NCBI GenBank assembly: GCA_028822585.1
Contig: JAPKDL010000014.1
Coordinates: 1-45,980 of the forward strand
DNA: 45,980 nt
Direction of reading: 5' to 3'
DNA from: Alphaproteobacteria bacterium
Lineage (GTDB): Bacteria; Pseudomonadota; Alphaproteobacteria; UBA8366; GCA-2717185
This document shows positions 18,196 to 26,927 of this stretch, piece after piece. The notes below the pieces were generated by a model. That model saw only the letters and a list, made by a program, of their open reading frames with translations. It was not told the origin of the DNA and searched no databases. The position numbers and the translations under genes were made by a program. The stretch's first letter is position 1. Every line of letters begins with the position of its first letter.

Positions 18196-19098
18196 CTATT
18201 CAGCAACGGTTGATGCTTCCGTTGTTTCAGCGGCAGCCGCTTCTACGACAGGCGCAGCTTCTACTACAGGAGCAGCTTCCACGACTGGGCTAGCTTCTGG
18301 AGCTATTTCCGCCGTCACTTCCACAGGCGCTTCTGCTGCAGGCGCAGCTTCCACAGACACTTCTGGCAACACCTCCTCAGCATCGCCTGCATCGCCGCCG
18401 CTCGACATCAGTTCCGCTTGCAATCCATCGAGAACCGCGCCGGACACCAAATCACAATATAGATTAATTGCGCGCATGGCGTCATCGTTGCCCGGTACAG
18501 GATAATCAATGCCAATAGGATTGGAGTTACTGTCGACCACGGCCATGACTGGAATACCCAGTTTTTTAGCTTCGGCGATCGCGATCGCTTCTTTGTTTGT
18601 ATCAATCACGAACAAAATATCAGGCAGGCTGCCTAGGTCCTTAATACCGCCAAGAGAACGCTCCAATTTATCGCGCTCCCGCGTCAAACGAAGCAGTTCC
18701 TTTTTGGTGAAACCGGCGTTGTCTTGAGCTAGGCGTTCATCAACTGTTTTTAGACGCTTAATAGAATTTGAAATCGTTTTCCAGTTGGTTAACATGCCGC
18801 CCAACCAGCGGTGATTCACGTAGTACTGACCGCAACGTTGCGCCGACGCTGCGACAATTTCCGACGCTTGACGCTTTGTACCAACGAACAGAACACGTCC
18901 GCCCCCCGCGGCGACTTCACGCACGGCTTCCAGGCCGCGGTGCAGCATTGGTACGGTTTGTTCCAGGTCGACAATGTGAACGCCATTGCGCACACCGAAG
19001 AGAAAGGGCCGCATCAGCGGGTTCCAGCGGCGCGTTGTGTGTCCGAAGTGAACGCCAGCTTCTAGTAACTGACGCATCGTAAATGTTGGCATGGTCAT
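18196..19098 (-). CDS. rpsB: 30S ribosomal protein S2
   Basis: Small-subunit ribosomal protein S2, 300 residues. The body (about 1-230) has the family start [30 protein letters not shown] in the coiled-coil arm, and PDILFVIDT and [14 protein letters not shown] later. A tail from about residue 235 is made almost only of Ala, Glu, Val, Pro and Thr, including three copies of EAAPVV. E. coli S2 ends near residue 241, so this is an added disordered acidic tail; tails of this kind occur in alphaproteobacterial S2. The ATG at 19098 has AGGA seven bases upstream. A second ATG two codons later is possible. Confidence 0.97.
   Translation of the reverse strand: MTMPTFTMRQLLEAGVHFGHTTRRWNPLMRPFLFGVRNGVHIVDLEQTVPMLHRGLEAVREVAAGGGRVLFVGTKRQASEIVAASAQRCGQYYVNHRWLGGMLTNWKTISNSIKRLKTVDERLAQDNAGFTKKELLRLTRERDKLERSLGGIKDLGSLPDILFVIDTNKEAIAIAEAKKLGIPVMAVVDSNSNPIGIDYPVPGNDDAMRAINLYCDLVSGAVLDGLQAELMSSGGDAGDAEEVLPEVSVEAAPAAEAPVEVTAEIAPEASPVVEAAPVVEAAPVVEAAAAETTEASTVAE
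18240..18296 (-). repeat. 18-bp tandem repeats in the rpsB tail
   Basis: About three imperfect 18-bp units, each coding for six residues (EAAPVV), in the acidic tail of S2. The unit length is a multiple of three, so changes in copy number keep the frame. Confidence 0.7.
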
Positions 19099-19123
19099 GC
19101 GATAATCCTTTTACCGGTTAAGC

Positions 19124-19158
19124 CTCCGCAAGCGACAGTCGTAATTACGACACCGGAG
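19124..19158 (-). promoter_or_regulatory. Hairpin in the rpsB leader, possible S2 autoregulatory site
   Basis: The leader RNA can fold as CTCCG...CGGAG enclosing a perfect palindrome GTCGTAATTACGAC (19138-19151), a 5-bp stem with a 4-base loop. It begins about 26 bases before the rpsB start. S2 is known to repress its own mRNA in E. coli through the leader. That this hairpin plays that role here is inference. Confidence 0.35.
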
Positions 19159-19209
19159 CAGCCGACGCTGTCATGCGCCAGATACAAGCCTGCGTGTGAA
19201 GTAGCGGCG

Positions 19210-19237
19210 GTATAACGCTAATACAAAGGTAGTGCAA
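19210..19237 (-). promoter_or_regulatory. Candidate rpsB promoter
   Basis: On the minus strand TTGCAC (19237-19232) and TTATAC (19215-19210) are separated by 16 bases. Transcription would start near 19203, giving a leader of about 105 bases. It lies just after the end of dnaE, so the rpsB cluster probably begins here. Confidence 0.5.
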
Positions 19238-19271
19238 GCGCCTTTAAACGCTTAACTTCGGGGTTTTCCAC

Positions 19272-22200
19272 CTATAAATCCTGAACGGCAATAATTCCGG
19301 GGATCGCTTTAACCGCAGATCGAATTGCGCCGGAAATAGCGTATGTCTCTTTAAGGTTCATTTCGATTTCTCGGCCCTCTGTATCAATAATTATCTGGAC
19401 CCGGCCCCGCCCCTTTTCCCCGTGGTCACAAAAGACTTTTGCTAGGCTATCCAAGGGGTGCTTATCCCGAACGAAAACGCGTAATCCTGACGCCGCCTTG
19501 GCCGCTGCCTCTTCAAGCGGTTGTATGTTATTAGCTGTAACCCGGAATCCATCGTTCCAACGCTGCACATCCGCCGTCACCAAAAGCGGAGCACCAGACT
19601 CGATCAATTCCCGGCCCATGGCGAGGGTTTCTGAAAACACCGTAACTTCATAAGCCCCGCTGGCGTCCGACATTTGTACAAACGCCATTTTACTGCCCTT
19701 GGAAGACGTGGTGAAGCGGCGCGATGTCACAATACCGGCTAGCTTCATACGACCGTCCCGCACCTTGCCCGATTCAACCAACGCCCAATCAATGATATTT
19801 AATTTACGGCAAGTCTGTTCGTGAGATTTCAGCGGATGGGACGACAAATAAAATCCAATGGCGTCGAATTCCTGCTGCAAAACCTCTTGGGCACTCCAAG
19901 CCTCGCAAGCTGGCAGCGTTGGAAGTGGTATGGCCACAGAATCATCCCCAAATAGACTAACTTGACTGCTGGCTCTTTCTATTTGGGCCGACGCTGCAAA
20001 TTTTACGAGCAATTCAACCGCCTCATAAACCTGTCGACGGTTTGAGTTAACGCAATCAAAGGCACCCGCCCGCACAAGGTTTTCGACCTGACGTTTATTC
20101 ATAACACCCAATCCAATCCGCCCGGCAAAATCGAATAGTGACTTATATGCGCCTTGGGTGTCTCGTTCCGAGACCAACATCTCCATGGCAGCCGCGCCAA
20201 CATTCTTTAGAGCTGACAAAGCGTAGCGAATGCCTGATTCTCCATCGACCAGGTCTTCGACCATAAAATCCACGCCAGATTTATTCACATCCGGCGGAAA
20301 CAAGGCGATGCCCATCCGTTCCAATTCAATTTTGAAGCCATTCAACTTGTCGATATTACCTTTGTCTTCACTCATTAATGCGGCAAAAAATTCAACTGGG
20401 TAATTGGCTTTCAGATAAGCGGTTTGATACGCAACCAATGCATACGCGGCGGCATGAGATTTATTGAAGCCATATCCCGCAAATTTCGCGACCTGGTCAA
20501 AAATGCGTCCCGCTAGCGCTTCATCCACAGTATTGTCAACGGCGCCTTTCACGAAATTTTCGCGTTGAGCGTCCATTTCCGCTTGAATTTTCTTACCCAT
20601 CGCGCGACGCAATAAATCGGCACCGCCAAGGCTATAGCCTGAAAGTGTTTGCGCAATCTGCATGACCTGTTCCTGATAGATCATGATACCGTAGGTTTCC
20701 TTCAGGATCCCTTCGATAGAGGGGTGCATATAATCAGGAGTTTCTTCCCCGTGTTTGCGCTTGATAAAACTTGGAATATTATCCATAGGTCCGGGACGAT
20801 ATAACGCTACCACAGCGATAATATCTTCAAACCGGTCAGGCCTCAGCTTTTTCAGGACATCACGCATGCCGGAGCTTTCCAACTGGAAGACGCCCGTGGT
20901 GTCCGCGCGGCACACCATCTCATAGGTCTTTATGTCGTCCAGTGGTATCTGCTCCAAATTCAGGGTAACGCCGCGTTGCTTCAACAGCTTCACCGCCCCC
21001 GCGAGCACGGTAAGTGTTTTCAGGCCCAAAAAGTCAAATTTTACCAACCCCGCTTTTTCAACAAATTTCATGTTAAATTGTGTCACCGGCATGATCGAGC
21101 GCGAATCCTTGTACAGCGGCACGAGTTCCTGAAGCGGTCGGTCTCCAATCACCACGCCAGCAGCGTGGGTGGAGGCATGTCGGTACAATCCTTCAAGCTT
21201 GAGCGCCGTGTTCAGCAACTGCCCGACGATGGGTTCTTCATCACGCATTTGGCGAAGCATGGGTTCTTCATTGATCGCTTTGCGCAAACTGACGGGATTG
21301 GCGGGATTGTTGGGTACCAATTTACAAATTCGATCGACCTGACCGTATGGCATTTCCAATACACGCCCGACATCGCGCAAAGCCGCCCGGGCCTCCAGTT
21401 TTCCAAAAGTTATGATCTGGGCGACACGGTCTGCCCCATATTCGGATTGCACGTAGTGGATGACTTCATCGCGGCGGTCTTTGCAGAAATCGATGTCAAA
21501 ATCCGGCATGGACACGCGTTCCGGGTTCAAAAACCGTTCGAACAGCAATCCCCATCGAAGCGGGTCGAGATCGGTGATCGTCAACGCCCAGGCTACGACG
21601 GAGCCGGCACCCGACCCGCGTCCAGGCCCCACCGGTATATCCCGCTCCTTCGCCCATTGTATGAAATCCGCAACAATCAGAAAATAGCCGGGAAACCCCA
21701 TGGACTTGATCACGTCTAATTCGTAATCGAGGCGTTCACGATACGGTTTTTCCAACGCCGCGCGTTCTTCATCATCGGTGGCCAAATTAAATATTTGGGC
21801 ATTTAGGCGTTTCCCTAAACCTTCCGCCGCCATTTCTTTGAGAACCTGTAATTCGCTTCGTCCTTCCAATTTAGGATAGGCGGGCAGTATCGGATCACGT
21901 GTTTCACTCATGTAAGCGCATCGTTGCGCAATCACCTGTGTATTCAGAATCGCTTCCGGCAAATCTACAAACAAAGCCTCCATTTCCGCCCCAGATTTAA
22001 AGCGATGCTCCGAAGTAACACGACGGCGATCGTCCCGAGAAATGGTGACCCCTTCGGCTACGCAGAGCAATACATCATGGGCGTCTTGCATCTCTATATC
22101 AGAAAAATAAACATCGTTGGCCGCGACCAACGGAAGATCCCGAGAATATGCCAGGTCGATTAATTCCGGTTCAATTCTATCCGCGTCCGACAAACCGTGG

Positions 22201-22727
22201 CGCATGAGTTCGATATAAAGCCTGTCTTTGAAAGTATCGGAAAGCTGGTCCAACGCGGCTTCTGCAAACGCCCTTTGTCCATCGCGCAACAAACGGTCCA
22301 CCGGCCCATAAAATCCGCCAGTCAGCGCAATTAATCCATCATTGTGCGTTGTCAAATCTTCAAATGAAATTTGAGCCGAAGCCTCTCCTGCCGAATCCAG
22401 GAAGGATTTGCTAACCAACGCCAAAAGGTTGAGATAACCGACCTCAGATTGGACCAACAAAACCAAAGGGTCTCCCGTTTGAAGACCGTTTGTTTCACCA
22501 AATTCGCGGCGTAGCGCAATCTGACACCCGATTATCGGCTGAACGCCCGCATCCCGAGCTGTCAGCGAAAATTCCAACGCCCCGAAAAGGTTACCTGAAT
22601 TGGTGACCGCAATTGCTGGCATATCATGTGCGACACACAATTTTAGCAGGTCAGGGATTTTGATCGCCCCCTCAGAAAGAGAGAAGGCGTCATGAACATG
22701 CAGATGCACGAAATTCGAAATAGTCAT
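19272..22727 (-). CDS. dnaE: DNA polymerase III subunit alpha
   Basis: Replicative polymerase subunit of 1151 residues. It has an N-terminal PHP domain (FVHLHVHDAFSLSEGAI near residues 6-22), the pol-III palm with two catalytic aspartates in MPDFDIDF near 406-412, and the fingers region VGPGRGSGAGSVVAWAL just before it. A YRPGPMDNIPSFI block lies near 645-660, then the tandem helix-hairpin-helix and a C-terminal OB fold with beta-clamp contacts. The length is typical of DnaE1, so this is the main replicase rather than the mutagenic DnaE2/ImuC. The GGAGG is only one base from the ATG, unusually close. The lolD gene lies 117 bases upstream. Confidence 0.96.
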   Translation of the reverse strand: MTISNFVHLHVHDAFSLSEGAIKIPDLLKLCVAHDMPAIAVTNSGNLFGALEFSLTARDAGVQPIIGCQIALRREFGETNGLQTGDPLVLLVQSEVGYLNLLALVSKSFLDSAGEASAQISFEDLTTHNDGLIALTGGFYGPVDRLLRDGQRAFAEAALDQLSDTFKDRLYIELMRHGLSDADRIEPELIDLAYSRDLPLVAANDVYFSDIEMQDAHDVLLCVAEGVTISRDDRRRVTSEHRFKSGAEMEALFVDLPEAILNTQVIAQRCAYMSETRDPILPAYPKLEGRSELQVLKEMAAEGLGKRLNAQIFNLATDDEERAALEKPYRERLDYELDVIKSMGFPGYFLIVADFIQWAKERDIPVGPGRGSGAGSVVAWALTITDLDPLRWGLLFERFLNPERVSMPDFDIDFCKDRRDEVIHYVQSEYGADRVAQIITFGKLEARAALRDVGRVLEMPYGQVDRICKLVPNNPANPVSLRKAINEEPMLRQMRDEEPIVGQLLNTALKLEGLYRHASTHAAGVVIGDRPLQELVPLYKDSRSIMPVTQFNMKFVEKAGLVKFDFLGLKTLTVLAGAVKLLKQRGVTLNLEQIPLDDIKTYEMVCRADTTGVFQLESSGMRDVLKKLRPDRFEDIIAVVALYRPGPMDNIPSFIKRKHGEETPDYMHPSIEGILKETYGIMIYQEQVMQIAQTLSGYSLGGADLLRRAMGKKIQAEMDAQRENFVKGAVDNTVDEALAGRIFDQVAKFAGYGFNKSHAAAYALVAYQTAYLKANYPVEFFAALMSEDKGNIDKLNGFKIELERMGIALFPPDVNKSGVDFMVEDLVDGESGIRYALSALKNVGAAAMEMLVSERDTQGAYKSLFDFAGRIGLGVMNKRQVENLVRAGAFDCVNSNRRQVYEAVELLVKFAASAQIERASSQVSLFGDDSVAIPLPTLPACEAWSAQEVLQQEFDAIGFYLSSHPLKSHEQTCRKLNIIDWALVESGKVRDGRMKLAGIVTSRRFTTSSKGSKMAFVQMSDASGAYEVTVFSETLAMGRELIESGAPLLVTADVQRWNDGFRVTANNIQPLEEAAAKAASGLRVFVRDKHPLDSLAKVFCDHGEKGRGRVQIIIDTEGREIEMNLKETYAISGAIRSAVKAIPGIIAVQDL

Positions 22728-22844
22728 GCCTCCAACCTACACAGCGACAATCATATCACCACGAGAATATTCATTAAATTTTAGAACGTCTTGACGAACA
22801 AAGGCTTGGCTGCAACCAGCGTCGGTATCTTCGCAGAGAAAACT

Positions 22845-23534
22845 CTACTCTGATGTCAACCTTCCTTCTTCAAGCCTAACGATTCGGTCCATTCGGGCGG
22901 CGAGGTCAAGATTATGGGTCGCGACAAGCGCCGAAAGCTTGGTTGCGCGAATGAGCGAGATCAATAAATCAAAAACCTCCCCAGACGTTTGCACATCAAG
23001 ATTGCCTGTCGGTTCGTCCGCCAGGAGAATTCGGGGTTCATTCGCTAGCGCACGGGCCAATGCGACGCGTTGCTGCTCCCCACCAGACAATCGCGCCGGA
23101 CGGTGGGATTGTCGTTCCGACAATCCCACCGCATTGATCCATTCCCGAGCCCGTCTTCGGGCGACCGACCGTCGCGTTCCTGAAATCAAAAGGGGTAACA
23201 TGACATTTTCGAGTGCCGAAAATTCCGGCAATAAGTGATGAAATTGGTAAACGAAACCAATTTCATTGCGGCGCACGAGCGTACGTTCCTTGTCGTTCAT
23301 ACCCTGGCAGGAACGACCCGATACTCGCACATCCCCCCCATCGGGCCATTCAAGTAATCCAGCAATGTGAAGCAAAGTCGACTTGCCCGAACCCGACGGA
23401 CCAATCAATCCGACAAGTTCACCGGTTTCAATGGACAATGAGGTGCCACGCAAAACTTCAAGACGATGGTCCCCAAACTGGTAGGTGCGTTCAACGCCAT
23501 CAAGAACTAGAGTTGATGAACTCAGATCACTCAT
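22845..23534 (-). CDS. lolD: Lipoprotein-releasing system ATP-binding protein
   Basis: ABC-transporter ATPase of 229 residues that powers release of outer-membrane lipoproteins from the inner membrane to LolA. Walker A is GPSGSGKST at residues 45-53, the signature is LSGGEQQRVALARAL, and Walker B is ILLADEPTGNLD, with the switch His in VATHN. The start at 23534 overlaps the lolC stop by eight bases. A longer frame from 23597 is only an out-of-frame reading of the lolC end. It pairs with LolC directly upstream. Confidence 0.95.
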   Translation of the reverse strand: MSDLSSSTLVLDGVERTYQFGDHRLEVLRGTSLSIETGELVGLIGPSGSGKSTLLHIAGLLEWPDGGDVRVSGRSCQGMNDKERTLVRRNEIGFVYQFHHLLPEFSALENVMLPLLISGTRRSVARRRAREWINAVGLSERQSHRPARLSGGEQQRVALARALANEPRILLADEPTGNLDVQTSGEVFDLLISLIRATKLSALVATHNLDLAARMDRIVRLEEGRLTSE

Positions 23535-24771
23535 AACGAAGAACCTCAACCGGGTCGAGGCGGGCCGCCCGTCGAGCGGGAAATATGGAAGCGGCAAACG
23601 AGAGAAACAAAGCCATCAAAATAACCCACACAACTTCACCGGGATCTATGACTGCGGGTAATTTGGACAAAAAATAAATTTCCGCCGCAAACAAATCTGT
23701 TTTCGTCAATCCTTCAATCCATTGACGAATGCTTTCGATGTTAACCGCGAAAGCGATCCCCAAAACGCTACCCAACGTCGTGCCAATAATTCCAACGCTA
23801 GCGCCTGTCATAAAAAATATTCGAAGAACCATTCCACGGGTCGCCCCCATGGTGCGCAAGATCGCGATGCCCCGTCCTTTGTCATTCACCAACATAATTT
23901 GACTGGAAATGATATTGAATGCCGCAACGATGATGATCATCGTCAAGATAAGAAACATAACGTTTCGTTCGACCTGCAGGGCTGTAAAAAAGCTTGAATT
24001 GACCTGCTGCCAATCCAAGATATGCACGTCCGGTCCCAGGGTCGTAAAAAGTCGTTTCCGCATGATCGAAATGGCGTCAGCATCCACCGTCAAAATTTCC
24101 AACACCGATATCGATTTTTTTTTCTTGAAAAATATCTGCGCCTTGGCGAGCGGCATATATATGTAGGAATTGTCGTATTCGAACATGCCAATTTGAAAAA
24201 CCGCCGCCACGGGGTAGGCCTTCATTCTTGGTACGGTGCCAAACGCGCTGGTGTTTCCTTTAGGAGAAATCAGCGTGATTTTACTACCGATGTGTAATCC
24301 CATACGAGCCGCCATTCGACTGCCAACCATCACCCCTTTACCCGATGCGTAGCTTTCTATGGATCCATCTATGATAGCGTTAGCCAGAACAGGGCGCGCA
24401 GCAAAATCCACCGCGCGCACTCCCCGCACTAAGGCACCTGACGCCACGCCATTCGCCGTGGCCATAACCTGACCTTCCACCAACGGCGTCGCGGAAACGA
24501 CACCTTCGACGCCCCTCACCTTTTTTGCAACGGCGTCATAATCCGTAAAATCTCGCTCAACGCTCATCACACTCATGTGCCCGCCAAGACCTAAAATTCG
24601 CGCGAATAATTCCTCCCGAAATCCGTTCATAACGGACATCACGATGATCAACGTCGCCACGCCAAGCATAATTCCAATTAAGGAAAACCACGCGATAACG
24701 GAAATGAAACCTTCTTGACGCCGGGACCGGAGATATCGGCTCGCAACCAACCGTTCAAAGGCGGTAAACAT
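23527..24771 (-). CDS. lolC: Lipoprotein-releasing system permease LolC/LolE family
   Basis: Inner-membrane permease of 414 residues that extracts mature lipoproteins for transfer to LolA. It has one membrane helix near residues 25-50 (ending in the conserved MNGFREELFARILGL), a large periplasmic domain (about 50-265), and three C-terminal helices (FtsX/MacB-type fold). It ends with the coupling-region motif ARRAARLDPVEVLRYE. No lolE copy is adjacent, so a single LolF-like homodimer with LolD is possible, but a second copy could lie elsewhere. It begins two bases after proS ends. Confidence 0.93.
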   Translation of the reverse strand: MFTAFERLVASRYLRSRRQEGFISVIAWFSLIGIMLGVATLIIVMSVMNGFREELFARILGLGGHMSVMSVERDFTDYDAVAKKVRGVEGVVSATPLVEGQVMATANGVASGALVRGVRAVDFAARPVLANAIIDGSIESYASGKGVMVGSRMAARMGLHIGSKITLISPKGNTSAFGTVPRMKAYPVAAVFQIGMFEYDNSYIYMPLAKAQIFFKKKKSISVLEILTVDADAISIMRKRLFTTLGPDVHILDWQQVNSSFFTALQVERNVMFLILTMIIIVAAFNIISSQIMLVNDKGRGIAILRTMGATRGMVLRIFFMTGASVGIIGTTLGSVLGIAFAVNIESIRQWIEGLTKTDLFAAEIYFLSKLPAVIDPGEVVWVILMALFLSFAASIFPARRAARLDPVEVLRYE

Positions 24772-24773
24772 GC

Positions 24774-26102
24774 TCAGGCTTGCCCCGCGGACAAGCGACT
24801 CAACGCCTCATCTATCGATATTTCGTCGCGTTCTTCTGTTCTGCGCGATTTCAACTCGACAACGCCATTTTTCAACCCGCGGGGCCCCACGATCAATTGC
24901 CAGGGCAGGCCAATTAAATCCATCCTCGCAAACTTAGCACCCGCCCGGTCATCGCGATCATCGTACAGCGTTTCCACGCCGGCTTTCTCCAACTTTGCGT
25001 AGATTTCTTCACACGCCGCCTCGCAAGCTACATCACCGGCCCGAAGGTTAATCAAGCCCACCTTGAATGGCGCCACGGAGTCGGGCCAAATAATGCCTTT
25101 GTCATCGTGACTGGCTTCGATAATGCCCCCGACCAATCGTGATACACCAATGCCATAAGACCCCATTTGAACGGCCACGTCGCCACCTTCGGGGGTTGAA
25201 ACGGATGCGCCCAATGGCTTGGAGTATTTGTCACCGAAAAAGAAGATATGCCCCACTTCGATACCGCGCGCACTCACGCGTTTATCTGCCGGCACTTCTG
25301 ATTCAAAACGCGCAGGATCATGCTGTTCATCGGTCGCAGCGTAGATACTTGTCCAGGAGTCAACGACCGGCTGCAAATCAGACTCTTCGTCGAATTCCTC
25401 CGCAAGCACATCCCGGTTGAGGAAATCCTGATGACAAAATACTTCACTTTCACCGGTATCAGCCAAAATAATAAATTCATGGCTTAAATCTCCGCCGATA
25501 GGTCCAGTATCCGCCTGCATAGGGATGGCCTTCAAACCCAGGCGCGCATAGGTGCGAAGATAAGCCACAAACATCTTGTTATACGCCTTGCGACCCTGTT
25601 CTGCGTCAATATCAAAGGAATAAGCGTCCTTCATTAAAAATTCACGCCCCCGCATAACGCCAAATCGAGGGCGCACCTCATCCCGAAATTTCCACTGGAT
25701 ATGATACAAATTGAGCGGCAAATCTTTGTAACTTCGGACCGACCCGCTAAATATCTCCGTTATCTGTTCTTCGTTTGTCGGTCCGTACAGCATTTCCCGA
25801 TCATGGCGATCCGTGATTCGTAGCATTTCCTTACCGTAACCATCGTACCGCGCGCTTTGACGCCATAAATCTGCCGATTGAATTGTTGGCATCAGAACTT
25901 CCTGTGCACCTGTCGCATTTTGTTCCTCGCGAACAATTTGTTCGATTTTTTTCATCACACGAAGCCCTAGCGGCAGCCAAGAATAAATTCCGGCGCTCGC
26001 CTGACGCACCATGCCCGCGCGAAGCATCAAACGATGCGACGCAATTTGCGCTTCCGATGGCGTTTCCTTCAATGTGGGCAGAAAATATTGAGACAGGCGC
26101 AT
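24774..26102 (-). CDS. proS: Prolyl-tRNA synthetase (short alphaproteobacterial type)
   Basis: Class II synthetase of 442 residues that charges tRNA-Pro. At this length it lacks the roughly 180-residue editing insertion found in the E. coli enzyme, as is usual for the alphaproteobacterial and mitochondrial form. Seen are the N-terminal [20 protein letters not shown] motif 1 region, motif 2 with [21 protein letters not shown] near 130-155, and motif 3 with GIGVSRL near 325. A C-terminal anticodon-binding domain carries [24 protein letters not shown] lies just before the ATG. It heads the lolC-lolD(-dnaE) group. Confidence 0.96.
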   Translation of the reverse strand: MRLSQYFLPTLKETPSEAQIASHRLMLRAGMVRQASAGIYSWLPLGLRVMKKIEQIVREEQNATGAQEVLMPTIQSADLWRQSARYDGYGKEMLRITDRHDREMLYGPTNEEQITEIFSGSVRSYKDLPLNLYHIQWKFRDEVRPRFGVMRGREFLMKDAYSFDIDAEQGRKAYNKMFVAYLRTYARLGLKAIPMQADTGPIGGDLSHEFIILADTGESEVFCHQDFLNRDVLAEEFDEESDLQPVVDSWTSIYAATDEQHDPARFESEVPADKRVSARGIEVGHIFFFGDKYSKPLGASVSTPEGGDVAVQMGSYGIGVSRLVGGIIEASHDDKGIIWPDSVAPFKVGLINLRAGDVACEAACEEIYAKLEKAGVETLYDDRDDRAGAKFARMDLIGLPWQLIVGPRGLKNGVVELKSRRTEERDEISIDEALSRLSAGQA

Positions 26103-26185
26103 TATATATCCTTAACTGAAAGGGCTGAATTCAACCGCGCAGCGGAACTTACGGAAACACATTATCCATGTCCACGATACTAAGG

Positions 26186-26497
26186 TTAATTACGCAACAG
26201 ATCGCGGCATTTTTTAACGAAATCGCGGCAAGCAACAGCTTGCAAAGGTCGCCCCCTATAGGTCACCGCCATCGTTTTCAAATTAAAGATAATCTGTCCC
26301 AAGTTTAATTGTGTTTTGCCAAAACGCGTAGCTGACCTCCCTTTCAAGGGATTAATCGAAATTTGAAATTCATAGATTTTCGGCAGCATCGCCGTCAAGC
26401 CGCCATTGCTAGGCAGGTTAGCCAACGCCGCGGGTCGGCCGCGGAGCTCTACACCAGTTGTAAACGCCACACCTTTAACTGGCTTATGCTTTGCCAA
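26186..26497 (-). CDS. Unclassified small protein, possibly a gene remnant
   Basis: I do not recognise this 103-residue frame. It is basic, has no signal peptide or membrane segment, and ends in a region that looks like real protein: NLGQIIFNLKTMAVTYRGRPL, then ACRDFVKKCRDLL with two cysteines. The start would be TTG, with AAGGAG eleven bases before it. The open frame continues upstream of that codon for about 100 bases without a start, so it could equally be the tail of a once longer gene. It lies 83 bases upstream of proS, same strand, in the only patch that breaks the conserved gene order. Confidence 0.35.
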   Translation of the reverse strand: MAKHKPVKGVAFTTGVELRGRPAALANLPSNGGLTAMLPKIYEFQISINPLKGRSATRFGKTQLNLGQIIFNLKTMAVTYRGRPLQAVACRDFVKKCRDLLRN

Positions 26498-26729
26498 TTT
26501 TTGCAGGACTCCTTGGTCACCGCAATGGTAAAACCTGCTGCGGCCCCGGAAAAGGCTTATACAAGAACCCCTACAGAGATCAAAAATCCAGATAACTTAT
26601 ACCTGCCTAAAATTTTAAATTATTAGAAGACATTATATATTTTGACCTTCTATTTAGGACTAAATAAATCCGTCGCATGGGTATTAAACCATAAAATTTA
26701 TAAATATTTCTAAGTTTGTTCGAAATATG

Positions 26730-26759
26730 ATGACTCGAAGAGAAAACGTTTTCTATAAT
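26730..26759 (+). promoter_or_regulatory. Candidate plus-strand promoter
   Basis: Perfect TATAAT at 26754-26759 with ATGACT (26730-26735) 18 bases upstream as a fair -35. It points toward the hairpin region and against tag. The -10 is strong; the -35 matches four of six bases. Confidence 0.4.
26741..26754. promoter_or_regulatory. 14-bp palindrome resembling a LacI-family operator
   Basis: AGAAAACGTTTTCT is a perfect palindrome with the central CG flanked by A- and T-runs typical of LacI/GalR-family operators. It fills the spacer of the candidate promoter and touches its -10. No LacI-type regulator is encoded in the window, so the binding protein is unknown. Confidence 0.45.
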
Positions 26760-26766
26760 TCCGCAC

Positions 26767-26845
26767 AACAATGAAGAAGGCTGGGGTCAAGTCAAAAGCC
26801 GCCTAGGGAGGCGACGCCAACGTTTGTTTTTAACAAACCGGCACA
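26767..26845 (+). ncRNA. Candidate structured small transcript
   Basis: Downstream of the promoter-like element three hairpins follow each other: GGCT/AGCC (26779-26782 with 26797-26800), CGCCT/AGGCG with a 4-base loop (26800-26813), and GTTTGTT/AACAAAC with a 3-base loop (26822-26838), the last extended by GCC/GGC. No U-run follows the last stem, so a terminator is not evident. I cannot assign it to a known RNA family. Confidence 0.25.
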
Positions 26846-26927
26846 GAAACTGAAAGAAATCTAGCGAGAGTGAAAAATAAATGCGGCAAGGGATTCGTCT
26901 CTTGCTTTTTTGTCTGCAAGACCAATA

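Larger units (their letters stand above)
26498..26927. other. AT-rich intergenic stretch with promoter-like palindrome and hairpins
   Basis: There is no convincing gene in 430 bases between the unclassified ORF and tag. The left half (about 26570-26720) is strongly A/T rich. The right half carries a plus-strand promoter-like element with a palindrome, a run of three hairpins, and very short frames (for example an 11-codon plus-strand ORF from 26771 without a clear ribosome binding site). Confidence 0.5.

Noticed and set aside
20976-21719. 247-residue plus-strand frame opposite dnaE
   Set aside because: It is antisense to the catalytic region of dnaE; the composition (many His, Gln, Arg) is that of a reverse-strand shadow.
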